From positions 248,001-312,000 of the forward strand of contig NZ_JACHBD010000008.1 of the NCBI RefSeq assembly GCF_014200175.1: a DNA stretch of 64,000 nt, in the 5' to 3' direction. A program made the position numbers and the translations under genes. Origin of the DNA: Rhizobium lentis (GTDB taxonomy: Bacteria > Pseudomonadota > Alphaproteobacteria > Rhizobiales > Rhizobiaceae). The notes below the pieces were generated by a model that was not told the DNA's origin, did no database searches, and saw only the letters and a program-made list of their open reading frames with translations. Of the stretch, positions 16,048-24,789 are shown one piece after another; position 1 is the first letter of the stretch, and each line of letters opens with the position of its first letter.

Positions 16048-16580
16048 CGTTGGAACAAGTCAAGAACAGATTGCCCGGCCAGTGCTTGCCGCATTCGGTT
16101 GCTGCCGCGATTGTGGGCATGGCATATAGCGATCGCCAGGGCGTCGGCGGCATCGTCGCCCTTGAATTCGACTTTCGGCATCAGGATCTTCAACATCATG
16201 TGGATCTGATGTTTTTCGCCGTGGCCGACGCCGATGACGGCCTTCTTGACGGCGTTGGGGGCATATTCGGAGACTTGCAGACCGGCGCGGGCCGGCACCA
16301 GCATGGCGATGCCGCGGGCTTGGCCAAGCTTGAGCGTCGCCACCGCGTCCTTGTTGACGAAGGTCTGTTCGACCGCGGCCTCATCCGGCTTGTAAGCGTG
16401 GACGACCTCCGCCAGGCCGTCATGCAGCTGGCAGAGGCGGGAGGCGAGATCCATGTCTCCGTCGGAGGTCACGGTTCCCGAGGCCACAAACCGCAGGGAA
16501 TTGCCCAGCGTGTCGATGATTCCCCAGCCGGTGCGGCGAAGTCCTGGATCGATGCCGACGATGCGAATCGTATTTTGCAT
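16044..16580 (-). CDS. ruvC: Holliday junction resolvase RuvC
   Basis: 178 residues. Cuts Holliday junctions symmetrically after RuvAB branch migration. The four acidic metal ligands are visible in context: GIDPGLRRTGW (D near 10), AVEQTFVNKD (E near 70), and GDDAADALAIAICHAH (two Asp near 143-146). The length matches alphaproteobacterial RuvC. It is first of the minus-strand ruv operon; the next gene is an antitoxin, not ruvA. Confidence 0.96.
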   Translation of the reverse strand: MQNTIRIVGIDPGLRRTGWGIIDTLGNSLRFVASGTVTSDGDMDLASRLCQLHDGLAEVVHAYKPDEAAVEQTFVNKDAVATLKLGQARGIAMLVPARAGLQVSEYAPNAVKKAVIGVGHGEKHQIHMMLKILMPKVEFKGDDAADALAIAICHAHNRGSNRMRQALAGQSVLDLFQR

Positions 16581-16820
16581 GGTTTAACCTATAGCGACTG
16601 CGAAATAACTGCCATCGATATGTGAACAAAACAAAAACCTTCTCGAATAAGCCGCTCCATTTACCGCGAATTAAAACAGATGCTTGAATTCTAGTGTCAA
16701 ATACGAAGGGGTCTCGTGTCGCAAAGAGATAAGCCCCCGAGGTTCTGTTTTAAGATCGGTCGATCAGGCTCACGCCGCCTGCCCGCGCCGGCAGACGCGT
16801 TCAGAAGGGGTTCGTCGTAC

Positions 16821-19136
16821 ATGGCTCAGAGATTTCAATCCCTGTCCTTCAAGGTCATTGCCACATTCATCCTGATGACCGTGCTGTCGATCGCGGTGAT
16901 CGACGTGCTCGCCTATTTCGCCAGCAGCCGCATCTCAGACGAGCAGGCGCTGAAGGCCAAGGAGAGCGTGCTGATCTTCCGCGGCGACATGCTGCAGGAC
17001 CAGCTGGCGCAGCTCGAGAACCAGGCCAATTCCATTGCCCGCATCGAGGCGCTGCAGATGTCGATCACCAGCCTGAAGAGCGGCTGGAAGACCATCGAGA
17101 AGACCTCCGGCGATGCCCGCGCCGAGCTGAAGAAAGTCTTCATCACGGCCAATCCCAACCCGGCCGATCAGCGCGAGAAGCTGATGAAGCCGGAAGGGCC
17201 GAGCGGCTTTTATTATTCGAACCATGAGAAGACGCAGGGCGAAGTCGCCCGCGACCTCGAAGACACTGCTTTCAGCGATCTCTTGATCGCCGATCTCGAC
17301 GGTTCCGTTCTCTATTCCTACAAGAAGGAAGACGACTTCGCCGAGAATCTGAAGTCGGACGCCTGGAAGACGACCGGCGCTGGCATCGCCTTCGCCAAGG
17401 CGATCGAGAATACCGCCAAGGCGACCGATGATGCCGCACCGACAGGCTTTTCCGGGCTCCGCGTCGATGCGGCCAGCGGCAGGTCGGCGATCTTCTATGC
17501 CGTGCCGATCGTCAAGCTCGGCGCGGCCAAGGGCATCATCCTGTTCAAGGTGCGTGACGATATCGTCGCCAGCATCCTGGCAAAGGGGATTGTTCAGGGC
17601 AGCACCGCGCGGCCGGCGATCGTCTCTGCCGATGGTTCCGCGATCGGTCTCGATGCGAACGGCAAACTTGCGACGCTCGATGCCGCTCCCTTCACCTTCA
17701 TCAAGGACGCGCTCGCCAGTTCGGCGATGACGGTGGCCGACTTCAACAGGACGGACGGCTCCGCGCGCGCCTATGTCCGCGGCATCGATTATCGCGGCGA
17801 CCGCTTCCTCGTGGTCGAAAGCGTGCTGCTCAGCGAACTCAATGCCGGCTCGCTGGAGATCGCCACTTTGCTGACGATGATCGGCATCGGCGTGCTCGTC
17901 GTCATGGCGATCGCCACCGGCCTCGTCACCAATTTTCTGTTCTCGCCGCTTGCGCGGCTTGCCGGCGTCACGCGCGATGTCGCCGATGGCAAGCTCAACA
18001 CCGAGATCGGCAGCCTGAGCCGAAAAGATGAGATCGGCACGATGGCCAACGCGCTTGCCCGCTTCCGGCAGTCGCTGATCGAAGGCCGCGAACTGGAAGC
18101 CGCCAACGAAGAGGCACGCCTACAGGCCGAGCAGGACCGCCAGCAGAACCTTGCCGAGCGCGAGGCAGAGGCGAAGACGCTGCAGCAGGTGGTGGAGGCG
18201 ATCGATGAGGGCCTGCATCATCTGGCGAACGGGGATCTCGCCTATCAGATCGAGCGGCGCTTCCCGAACGAGCTCGAAAGCCTGCGCATCAATTTCAACG
18301 AAGCGCTCGCGACGCTGAGCGAAACCATGACGGCCATCGGCGGTAACTCGATGGCGGTGCGGGCGGGCTCCGAGGAGATGCGCACCGGCGCCGACGAGCT
18401 TGCCGGGCGGACCGAGCGCCAGGCCGGCTCGATCACCGAGACGGCGAACGCGATCAGCGCCATCACTCAATCCGTCCGCCGGCAGATCGAGCGGGCCGAG
18501 CAGGCCGAGCGCATCGCCCGCGACGCCAAGAAGGAGACGACCGGCTCCGGCCAGATCATGCGCGAGACGATCGCAGCGATGGAGGCGATCCAGACCTCCT
18601 CACGCCAGATCAACACCATCATCTCCGTCATCGATGACATCGCTTTCCAGACCAATCTTCTGGCCCTCAATGCCGGTGTCGAGGCGGCGCGCGCCGGCGA
18701 ATCGGGCAAAGGTTTTGCTGTCGTCGCGATGGAAGTGCGTGAACTCGCTCAGCGCTCGTCGAGCGCCGCCAAGGAGATCTCCAGCCTGCTGCAGAAATCG
18801 ACGCATGAGGTCGAAAGCGGCGTGTCGCTGGTGGAAAGGGCAGGGGTCGCGCTGACCGGCATCGGCGCGCATGTCGAGGCGATCAACGGGCAGATCAACG
18901 AGATCATGGATGCGACTCGCGAGGAGGCCAATACGCTGCGGGAGATCAACAGCGCCGTCGCCGAACTCGACGCGATGACGCAGCAGAATGCCGCGATGGT
19001 CGAGGAGACGACGGCAGCGATCCATCGGCTGGCGACGGAAGCCCTGGAAATGGATCGCCAGCTCGGCAATTTCACGCTCCCGCACGGCGATCATAGGCCG
19101 AGCGCCGAGGTGCATGTGCTGCGCCGTCACCGCTAG
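16821..19136 (+). CDS. Methyl-accepting chemotaxis protein
   Basis: 771 residues. Membrane helix 1 (about 10-32, ATFILMTVLSIAVIDVLAYFA), a periplasmic sensor of about 310 residues resembling a Cache-type domain (FSDLLIADLDGSVLYSYKKED), helix 2 (about 346-370), HAMP (SPLARLAGVTRDVADGKLNTEIG), a second HAMP-like linker, then the methyl-accepting signalling domain with the conserved hairpin tip IDDIAFQTNLLALNAGVEAA (near 605-625). No C-terminal CheR/CheB pentapeptide is seen; it ends VHVLRRHR. The ligand is unknown. The ATG at 16821 has AGAAGGGG before it, although the frame stays open upstream to 16716. Confidence 0.9.
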   Translation: MAQRFQSLSFKVIATFILMTVLSIAVIDVLAYFASSRISDEQALKAKESVLIFRGDMLQDQLAQLENQANSIARIEALQMSITSLKSGWKTIEKTSGDARAELKKVFITANPNPADQREKLMKPEGPSGFYYSNHEKTQGEVARDLEDTAFSDLLIADLDGSVLYSYKKEDDFAENLKSDAWKTTGAGIAFAKAIENTAKATDDAAPTGFSGLRVDAASGRSAIFYAVPIVKLGAAKGIILFKVRDDIVASILAKGIVQGSTARPAIVSADGSAIGLDANGKLATLDAAPFTFIKDALASSAMTVADFNRTDGSARAYVRGIDYRGDRFLVVESVLLSELNAGSLEIATLLTMIGIGVLVVMAIATGLVTNFLFSPLARLAGVTRDVADGKLNTEIGSLSRKDEIGTMANALARFRQSLIEGRELEAANEEARLQAEQDRQQNLAEREAEAKTLQQVVEAIDEGLHHLANGDLAYQIERRFPNELESLRINFNEALATLSETMTAIGGNSMAVRAGSEEMRTGADELAGRTERQAGSITETANAISAITQSVRRQIERAEQAERIARDAKKETTGSGQIMRETIAAMEAIQTSSRQINTIISVIDDIAFQTNLLALNAGVEAARAGESGKGFAVVAMEVRELAQRSSSAAKEISSLLQKSTHEVESGVSLVERAGVALTGIGAHVEAINGQINEIMDATREEANTLREINSAVAELDAMTQQNAAMVEETTAAIHRLATEALEMDRQLGNFTLPHGDHRPSAEVHVLRRHR

Positions 19137-19260
19137 GCATTGCTTCCGGCATCCGGCAGGGGTCGCGTTCGCGCGGCCCTTTTGTTTGCGTGCATGGTTT
19201 GGAATGGTGCGGGTGCGAACCTACATAGGCTGCATCCTTCAACTGGCCGGCAGGTTTTCC

Positions 19261-20262
19261 ATGGTTCCCTTCTCCATACTCGACCTTTCCCCCGTTGCCG
19301 AAGGCAGCACCGTCAGCCAGTCGCTGGAAAGCTCGGCGCGGATGGCTCGCAAGGCCGAGGAATTCGGTTACAAGCGCTTCTGGCTCGCCGAACATCATGG
19401 CATGCCGGGGATTGCCAGTGCCGCCACCGCCGTCGTCATCGGTCATGTCGGGGCGGCGACGAAAAGCATTCGCATCGGCTCCGGCGGCGTCATGCTGCCC
19501 AATCATTCTCCGCTCGTCATCGCCGAGCAGTTCGGCACATTGGAGGCGCTCTTCCCCGGCCGCGTCGATCTCGGGCTCGGACGTGCGCCGGGGACGGATA
19601 TGCGCACGGCACAGGCGCTGCGGCGCAACCTTGAGGCCGGCGCCAACAGCTTTCCGAACGACGTGGTCGAACTGCAGCAGCTGCTCGGCACGCCGGTCGA
19701 GAACCAGGCGATCCTAGCCGTTCCCGGCAATGGTTCACATGTTCCGATCTGGCTGCTCGGCTCCAGCCTCTACAGCGCTCAGCTTGCCGCCATGCTCGGG
19801 CTTCCCTACGCCTTCGCCTCGCATTTCGCGCCCGACATGCTGCTCGATGCGATCGCGATCTACCGCGATCGCTTCCAGCCCTCGGCAACGCTCGAGAAGC
19901 CCTATGTGATGGTCGGCGTCATGGGCGCGGTGGCGGTGACGGACGAGGAGGCGCGCTATCATTTCACCTCCGCTCAGCAGCAGTTCGTCAACCTGCGCCG
20001 CAATGTCCGCGGTCCGTTCCCGCGTCCGGCGGCCGATATGGAGGCTTTCTGGTCGCCGATGGAGAAGCTGAACGTCGAACACACGCTGCGTTATGCCGTT
20101 GTGGGATCACCGGGGACGGCGGAGGCGAAACTGACGGAATTCATTAAGGAAACGCAGGCCGACGAGGTGATCATCTCGATGCCGATCCATGATATCGAGG
20201 CGCGGCTGAGGTCGGTGGAGCTGTTTGCGGGACTGGAGAATTTCATGCGGGTGGCTGCGTAG
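19261..20262 (+). CDS. Luciferase-like (LLM class) flavin-dependent oxidoreductase
   Basis: 333 residues, a single TIM-barrel of the bacterial luciferase-like family. The motifs WLAEHHGMPGIASAATAVVIGH and IRIGSGGVMLPNHSPLVIAEQFGTLEALFPGRVDLGLGRAPG are those of the YhbW-like subgroup, which uses FMN. The substrate is not known. The ATG follows a weak purine-rich site. It is isolated, with a bidirectional terminator after it. Confidence 0.87.
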   Translation: MVPFSILDLSPVAEGSTVSQSLESSARMARKAEEFGYKRFWLAEHHGMPGIASAATAVVIGHVGAATKSIRIGSGGVMLPNHSPLVIAEQFGTLEALFPGRVDLGLGRAPGTDMRTAQALRRNLEAGANSFPNDVVELQQLLGTPVENQAILAVPGNGSHVPIWLLGSSLYSAQLAAMLGLPYAFASHFAPDMLLDAIAIYRDRFQPSATLEKPYVMVGVMGAVAVTDEEARYHFTSAQQQFVNLRRNVRGPFPRPAADMEAFWSPMEKLNVEHTLRYAVVGSPGTAEAKLTEFIKETQADEVIISMPIHDIEARLRSVELFAGLENFMRVAA

Positions 20263-20282
20263 GCAACGCGCAGCTCGGCACT

Positions 20283-20310
20283 AAAAACCCGGCGCCGAGG
20301 CCGGGTTTTT
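20283..20310. terminator. Bidirectional terminator between LLM oxidoreductase and yebC
   Basis: AAAAACCCGGC and GCCGGGTTTTT flank a short loop: a GC stem with A-run and T-run on either side. It can end transcripts from both the plus-strand oxidoreductase gene and the minus-strand yebC. Confidence 0.9.
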
Positions 20311-20330
20311 CATGGAATCGTTTTGAAAAG

Positions 20331-21077
20331 TCAGGCCGAGAGCTTGGCCAGCACTTCTTCCGAGACCTCGAAGTTGGAATAGACGTTCTGCACGTCGTCG
20401 TCATCTTCCAGGCTGTCGATCAGCTTCATCAACGACTGGGCTTTTTCCTCATCCACCGGCACGTTGTTCTGGGCGCGCCAGACGGCCTTGACGGTTTCGG
20501 CTTCGCCGAGGCTTGCTTCCAGGGCTTTCGACACTTCGCCGAGAGCTTCGAAGGCGCAGGTGATGTAGTGGCCGTCCTCGTCGGTTTCGACGTCGTCGGC
20601 GCCGGCTTCGATCGCGGCTTCCATCACCTTGTCGGCATCGCCGACGGAAAGCTTGTAGGTGATTTCGCCGACATGGTCGAAGGAGAAGGACACGGAACCG
20701 GTTTCGCCGAGGGCGCCGCCGGCCTTGGTGAAGATCGAGCGGACGTTGGAGGCGGTGCGGTTGCGGTTGTCGGTCAGGGCTTCGACGATGATCGCCGTGC
20801 CGCCCGGGCCGTAACCCTCGTAACGGACTTCATCGTAGTTCTCGCCATCGGCGCCGGCTGCTTTCTTGATGGCGCGGTCGATATTGTCCTTCGGCATCGA
20901 CTGGGCCTTGGCGTTCTGGATCGCCAGGCGGAGACGGGCATTCATCGTCGGGTCGGGCAGGCCGGCCTTGGCGGCAACGGTAATTTCGCGCGCGAGCTTG
21001 GAGAACATTTTCGACCGCACGGCATCCTGACGGCCCTTGCGGTGCATGATGTTTTTAAACTGTGAATGGCCAGCCAT
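20331..21077 (-). CDS. yebC: YebC/PmpR-family regulator (TACO1-like)
   Basis: 248 residues, full length. Begins MAGHSQFKNIMHRKGRQDA, the hallmark of the family, with MPKDNIDRAIKKAAG and YEGYGPGGTAIIVEALTDNRNRT in the centre. Members act as transcription regulators or, as recently recognised for this family, assist ribosomes at difficult peptide stretches. yebC commonly lies upstream of ruvC; here 3.8 kb with a chemoreceptor and an oxidoreductase gene on the other strand separates them. Confidence 0.95.
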   Translation of the reverse strand: MAGHSQFKNIMHRKGRQDAVRSKMFSKLAREITVAAKAGLPDPTMNARLRLAIQNAKAQSMPKDNIDRAIKKAAGADGENYDEVRYEGYGPGGTAIIVEALTDNRNRTASNVRSIFTKAGGALGETGSVSFSFDHVGEITYKLSVGDADKVMEAAIEAGADDVETDEDGHYITCAFEALGEVSKALEASLGEAETVKAVWRAQNNVPVDEEKAQSLMKLIDSLEDDDDVQNVYSNFEVSEEVLAKLSA

Positions 21078-21212
21078 GGCACCCCTGTTCACGTCTCATT
21101 GTTCGGAATGGGCCGCCTTATAAGAGCGAAACGGTACCCGTTCAAGGAAAAAGCGGTGGATTTGCCGCACGGTGCGCGGGCCTGCCGTCCGTTTCAGTCA
21201 ACCGTCAATCGC

Positions 21213-21623
21213 TTACGGCTGGCCAGGAAACCATGTCCGTCGCGGCGTCGGCAACGCAGCCCCTCGGTGGCGGAGGTGCACGAATAGGGTCCTCCAGGTA
21301 TCGCCATAGTCGAGAATATGATCCTCGCTGCAGCAGGCTGTATCGCCAACCATCTTGAAGATGGAGGCGCTGCCGCGTGCCGACAGGATGAGGCGGACGT
21401 AGAGCGGCTCTTTGCGATCGCAGGCAAGCTCCGGACCACCGTCTTCGGGAACATACATTTCGACGCCGCCCTTTGGCGTATAGACACAGCCGATATTCCT
21501 TGTCGGGGTGCTGAAGACGATCTGGCCATTTTCGTCGGGCTTGAAGGTCTTTTCTGCCGCAAGGACCGTTGGCGCAAAGGCTGCGCAAAAAACCAAAGCC
21601 AGAATCGAATGGCTTGTTCGCAG
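21213..21623 (-). CDS. Secreted hypothetical protein, unusual start codon
   Basis: About 136 residues; family not recognised. The frame reads RTSHSILALVFCAAFAPTVLA then AEKTFKPDENGQIVF, a convincing Sec signal peptide with cleavage after VLA. The mature part has four Cys (GCVY, ELACD, CC) and might be disulfide-bonded. No ATG or GTG is in a suitable place. A CTG at 21621-21623, preceded by AGAAAGG, would give the complete signal peptide; a TTG at 21596 would cut off its charged end. The start is therefore uncertain. Divergent from the PPOX-family gene. Confidence 0.6.
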   Translation of the reverse strand: MRTSHSILALVFCAAFAPTVLAAEKTFKPDENGQIVFSTPTRNIGCVYTPKGGVEMYVPEDGGPELACDRKEPLYVRLILSARGSASIFKMVGDTACCSEDHILDYGDTWRTLFVHLRHRGAALPTPRRTWFPGQP

Positions 21624-21760
21624 GTGATCCTTTCTCGGCCAGGGCGCACTATCGCATATTCCCGCACGCCGAAAAGACGGCGTCGTCCACTGCCTCCGCG
21701 GGGAACAAAGGCGAAAGGATGACGTTTCAATCGAACTCCATCCAACGGAAAGGAACGGTC

Positions 21761-22264
21761 ATGGCAAGTCTCAGCGAGGCGCGGGAGCAACCAGCACGTC
21801 AGCTTTGGGATCAGGTCAACGGCGTTCATGCCGGCATGCTCGGAATTTCCGGGCTTGATATGCACATGCAGCCGATGGCGCCGCATGCCGATCCCACCAC
21901 CAACACCATCTGGTTCTTCACCAAGACCGACGCCGATATCGTCCGCGCCATCAAGCCCGGCAGCCGCGCGCATTTTTGCGTCATCGGTAAGGATCACGAT
22001 TATCACGCCTGCCTCTCCGGCGTGATAGAGGTACGCCCCGACCCTTCCAAGATCGAGGAATATTGGAGTTCGATGGTAGCGGCCTGGTATGACGGCGGCA
22101 AAAAGGACCCGAAACTCACCATGCTTTCCCTGCATGTCGATGATGCCGAGATCTGGGTTTCCACCGGCAACACCCTGAAATTCGGGTGGGAGATCGCCAA
22201 GGCCAATCTCGACGACGACAAGATGCCCGACGTCGGCGTGAAACGCCACCTGCAGTTTGCCTGA
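21761..22264 (+). CDS. Pyridoxamine 5'-phosphate oxidase-family (general stress) protein
   Basis: 167 residues with one FMN-binding split-barrel fold. The block TIWFFTKTDADIVRAIKPGSRAHFCVIGKDHDYHACLSGVIEV matches the GSP26/YzzA-like stress subgroup; DPSKIEEYWSSMVAAWYDGGKKDPKL follows, also typical. It probably binds flavin or a related cofactor, and no reaction is known. The ATG at 21761 has AAAGGAA upstream. Convergent with the MBL-fold gene. Confidence 0.85.
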   Translation: MASLSEAREQPARQLWDQVNGVHAGMLGISGLDMHMQPMAPHADPTTNTIWFFTKTDADIVRAIKPGSRAHFCVIGKDHDYHACLSGVIEVRPDPSKIEEYWSSMVAAWYDGGKKDPKLTMLSLHVDDAEIWVSTGNTLKFGWEIAKANLDDDKMPDVGVKRHLQFA

Positions 22265-22298
22265 TACGCGGGCTTGAAGGAACCCGCCCCGGACCTTC

Positions 22299-23147
22299 TT
22301 ACTGCACGCCTTTCATGACGTAGATCAGCGGCTTCTTCGGCAGCGTGCGCATGGAGACGGTGATGCTGTCATCGGGCGCATAAGCGACATCGAAGTCCTT
22401 GCCGAACATGGCGACGAAGGCACTGACCGGCGGGCCGCGGCGGTGCATCGGTAGGATCAGCGACGAGCGCAGCCGTTTGATGACACGGCTCATGCTGTCG
22501 GCGCCCATGGTCAGGCCGCCGTCGACCGGCACCATGACGACGTCGAGGCGGCCGATCTCGGTATAATGCGTATCCGTCAGCTCGTAATGCAGATGGCCGA
22601 GATGGCCGATGCAAAGGCCGGCAATTTCGAAGACGAAAATCGAGTTTCCATTCTGCTGCGAGCCGCCGAGGCCATAGCTGAAGCGGATATCCGTGGCGAT
22701 GTTGCGGATATGGGCGTCGCCGACCACAAGATCGATCTTAGCTGCCTCGCCGGGAACATCGCTCCAGCCATGCAGCACATGCTTGATCCCCGGCTCAGGC
22801 GTCAAGGTGAAGTGGGTCGTATGAGCCTTGTTCATCGTTACGACGTCTGGAAGCGCCGCCGGCCGATACCAGCCGTTATAGTCGGTCGCGATGATGATGC
22901 CGGCGGGCGTATCGATCTCGAAAGTGGAGTGGCCGAGGAAGGTGAATTTGACGTCCTCGCCCTCGGAGACGGCAGGTGCGACCGGCTGGGCGCCGGAAAA
23001 GCTGGCGAAGGTCGCCTTGGGGATTGTCTGCGCGATGGCCTGGCACTGGCTGACGGGCGCTCGCTGTTCCTGCGCCGGTGCTGCGCGATCCGACACGATG
23101 AAAGCGGCAAGGCATGCGATCGCGAGGACAAGATGTTGCGGCCTCAT
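22299..23147 (-). CDS. Exported metallo-beta-lactamase-fold hydrolase
   Basis: 282 residues with an N-terminal signal peptide (LVLAIACLAAFIVSDRAAPAQ). The middle resembles UlaG-like MBL-fold proteins: FTFLGHSTFEIDTPAGIIIATDYNG, then GHLGHLHYEL and MVPVDGGLTMG, and LILPMHRRG. The canonical HxHxDH motif is not evident, with an N-linked triplet (NKAHTTHF) in its place, so metal binding may be altered. Substrate unknown. Precedes (in transcription) nothing obvious; the YmdB-like gene lies upstream on the same strand with a 99-bp gap. Confidence 0.75.
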   Translation of the reverse strand: MRPQHLVLAIACLAAFIVSDRAAPAQEQRAPVSQCQAIAQTIPKATFASFSGAQPVAPAVSEGEDVKFTFLGHSTFEIDTPAGIIIATDYNGWYRPAALPDVVTMNKAHTTHFTLTPEPGIKHVLHGWSDVPGEAAKIDLVVGDAHIRNIATDIRFSYGLGGSQQNGNSIFVFEIAGLCIGHLGHLHYELTDTHYTEIGRLDVVMVPVDGGLTMGADSMSRVIKRLRSSLILPMHRRGPPVSAFVAMFGKDFDVAYAPDDSITVSMRTLPKKPLIYVMKGVQ

Positions 23148-23246
23148 GCCACCCCTCCGGCGCTTTCACGTGAAGGCCGGAGAATGCGGCAAGAGGTCGC
23201 AGGGGTCCAGACCGGGGCTGCTCACATTTGCGTGTTGGAGCGGCGT

Positions 23247-24071
23247 CTACCGCCAGAATTCCGGCACCGTCTCCGCCAGCCGCGGGCCGAGCCGGAGCGG
23301 CGCGATCTTTTCGGCCAGTCCCGTGGCGTCGGAAATCTCGACGCCGACGCCGCAGATCGTCGCCGGGCCGCTCGCCGCTTCCATGCGGCCCTTCGGCATC
23401 TTGGAGATGAAGCGGTTGAGCGGCTCCTCCTTGTCCATGCCGAGCGAGGAATCGTAATCGCCGCACATGCCGGCATCCGACATATAAGCCGTGCCGCCGT
23501 TCAGAATCTGCGCATCGGCGGTCGGCACATGAGTATGCGTGCCGACGACGAAGCTGGCGCGGCCGTCGACGAAATGGCCGAAACACTGTTTCTCGCTGGT
23601 CGCTTCCGCATGGAAATCGAAGATGATCGCATCGGCCTGCTCCTTCAGCGGGCAGGCGTCGAGGATCACCTCCGCCGATTTGAAGGGATCGTCGAGTTCC
23701 GGATGCATGAAGACCCGACCCATGACATTGGCGACGAGCACGCGCGCGCCGTTCCTGGCATAGAAAAGGCCGGAGCCGCGGCCGGGCGTGCCTTGGGGAT
23801 AGTTGGCCGGCCGCAGAAACTGATCGTGGCGCCCCGCAAAGGCGACAGCTTCCTTCTGGTCCCAGACGTGATTGCCGGTCGTTACCACATCTGCGCCGGC
23901 ATTGATCGTCTCCAGAAAAATGTCCTCGGTGATGCCGAAGCCGCCGGCGGCGTTCTCGCCGTTGACGATGACGAAATCCAGCCGGAGGTCGGAGATCAAG
24001 CCGGGGAGGCGGTCCCAGACCGCCGTGCGTCCCGTCTTGCCGACCATGTCACCCAAAAAAAGCAGCCGCAT
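23247..24071 (-). CDS. YmdB-like (TIGR00282) metallophosphoesterase
   Basis: 274 residues. Family members hydrolyse 2',3'-cyclic nucleotides; YmdB of Bacillus influences biofilm and motility decisions. Motifs: MRLLFLGDMVGKTGR (metal Asp), VNGENAAGGFG, TTGNHVWDQKEA (GNH), DFHAEATSEKQ and VGTHTHVPTADAQIL (HTH), ending with an intact C-terminal half. It is three bases downstream of the 5-formyl-THF cyclo-ligase gene and probably cotranscribed with it. Confidence 0.92.
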   Translation of the reverse strand: MRLLFLGDMVGKTGRTAVWDRLPGLISDLRLDFVIVNGENAAGGFGITEDIFLETINAGADVVTTGNHVWDQKEAVAFAGRHDQFLRPANYPQGTPGRGSGLFYARNGARVLVANVMGRVFMHPELDDPFKSAEVILDACPLKEQADAIIFDFHAEATSEKQCFGHFVDGRASFVVGTHTHVPTADAQILNGGTAYMSDAGMCGDYDSSLGMDKEEPLNRFISKMPKGRMEAASGPATICGVGVEISDATGLAEKIAPLRLGPRLAETVPEFWR

Positions 24072-24074
24072 TCC

Positions 24075-24662
24075 CTATCCAATCCAAGAGGCAAAAAAGC
24101 GCAGGCCGCTTTCTGTCAGGATGGCATCCAGGCTTATGTCATGCGGCTCGTCGGGCACATGTGCCACTTCCTGGCAGTCGAATGCAATGCCGATCAGCTT
24201 CGGATGCAGGCGTTTCTCTCTTAGCCGGCTGATGGCGCGGTCGTAGTAGCCGGCGCCGTAGCCGATGCGATGGCCACGAATATCGAAGGCCGAAAGCGGC
24301 ACCAGCATGATCTCGGGATCGAGAATGTCGGCCTCCGCGCCGGGAGCCACTGTGCCGAAGCCGGTCTCGATGAGAGGCACGTCTTGCGTCAGTTCCCGAA
24401 AGGCGATGGTCTGCTTGTCGAGGATCGCCGGCACGCACAGCCGCGCGCCGCGCGCTGCAAACCGGGCCATCAGCGGCCGCAGATCGGCCTCGGACCGGAT
24501 CGGCAGGAAACCGGAGACGATCGTGCCCGGCGCAAAGGCGACAGCCTCGCCGGCATGATCTGCCATTGCAAGGCTTTTGGAGATACGCTCCTCAGGAGAG
24601 ATGGCGTCCCGGGCGGCCAGCCGTTCATTGCGCAACTGCGCTTTCAGTTCTCGTGCGGTCAT
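24075..24662 (-). CDS. ygfA: 5-formyltetrahydrofolate cyclo-ligase
   Basis: 195 residues. Uses ATP to turn 5-formyl-THF into 5,10-methenyl-THF. Shown by the N-terminal LRNERLAARDAIS, the central SGFLPIRSEADLRPLM and the glycine-rich FDIRGHRIGYGAGYYDRAISRL near 135-157. In many bacteria this gene is directly after zapA and 6S RNA; here it lies 24 kb away on the opposite strand. Cotranscribed with the YmdB-like gene. Confidence 0.92.
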   Translation of the reverse strand: MTARELKAQLRNERLAARDAISPEERISKSLAMADHAGEAVAFAPGTIVSGFLPIRSEADLRPLMARFAARGARLCVPAILDKQTIAFRELTQDVPLIETGFGTVAPGAEADILDPEIMLVPLSAFDIRGHRIGYGAGYYDRAISRLREKRLHPKLIGIAFDCQEVAHVPDEPHDISLDAILTESGLRFFASWIG

Positions 24663-24789
24663 TCGATCTGCCAGATGTGAAAGGTTCGGCCGAGCATAGA
24701 CGGCTGGAGGTCCGATGCAAATGCAGGGTGCGACAGGAGCGCAGCGGTTTCACGCCGTGTCAGCCGCGGCCGCGATCGTCAGGGGATGC

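Noticed and set aside
22566..24224. 552-codon plus-strand frame across the MBL and YmdB-like genes
   Set aside because: Overlaps two well-supported genes on the other strand.
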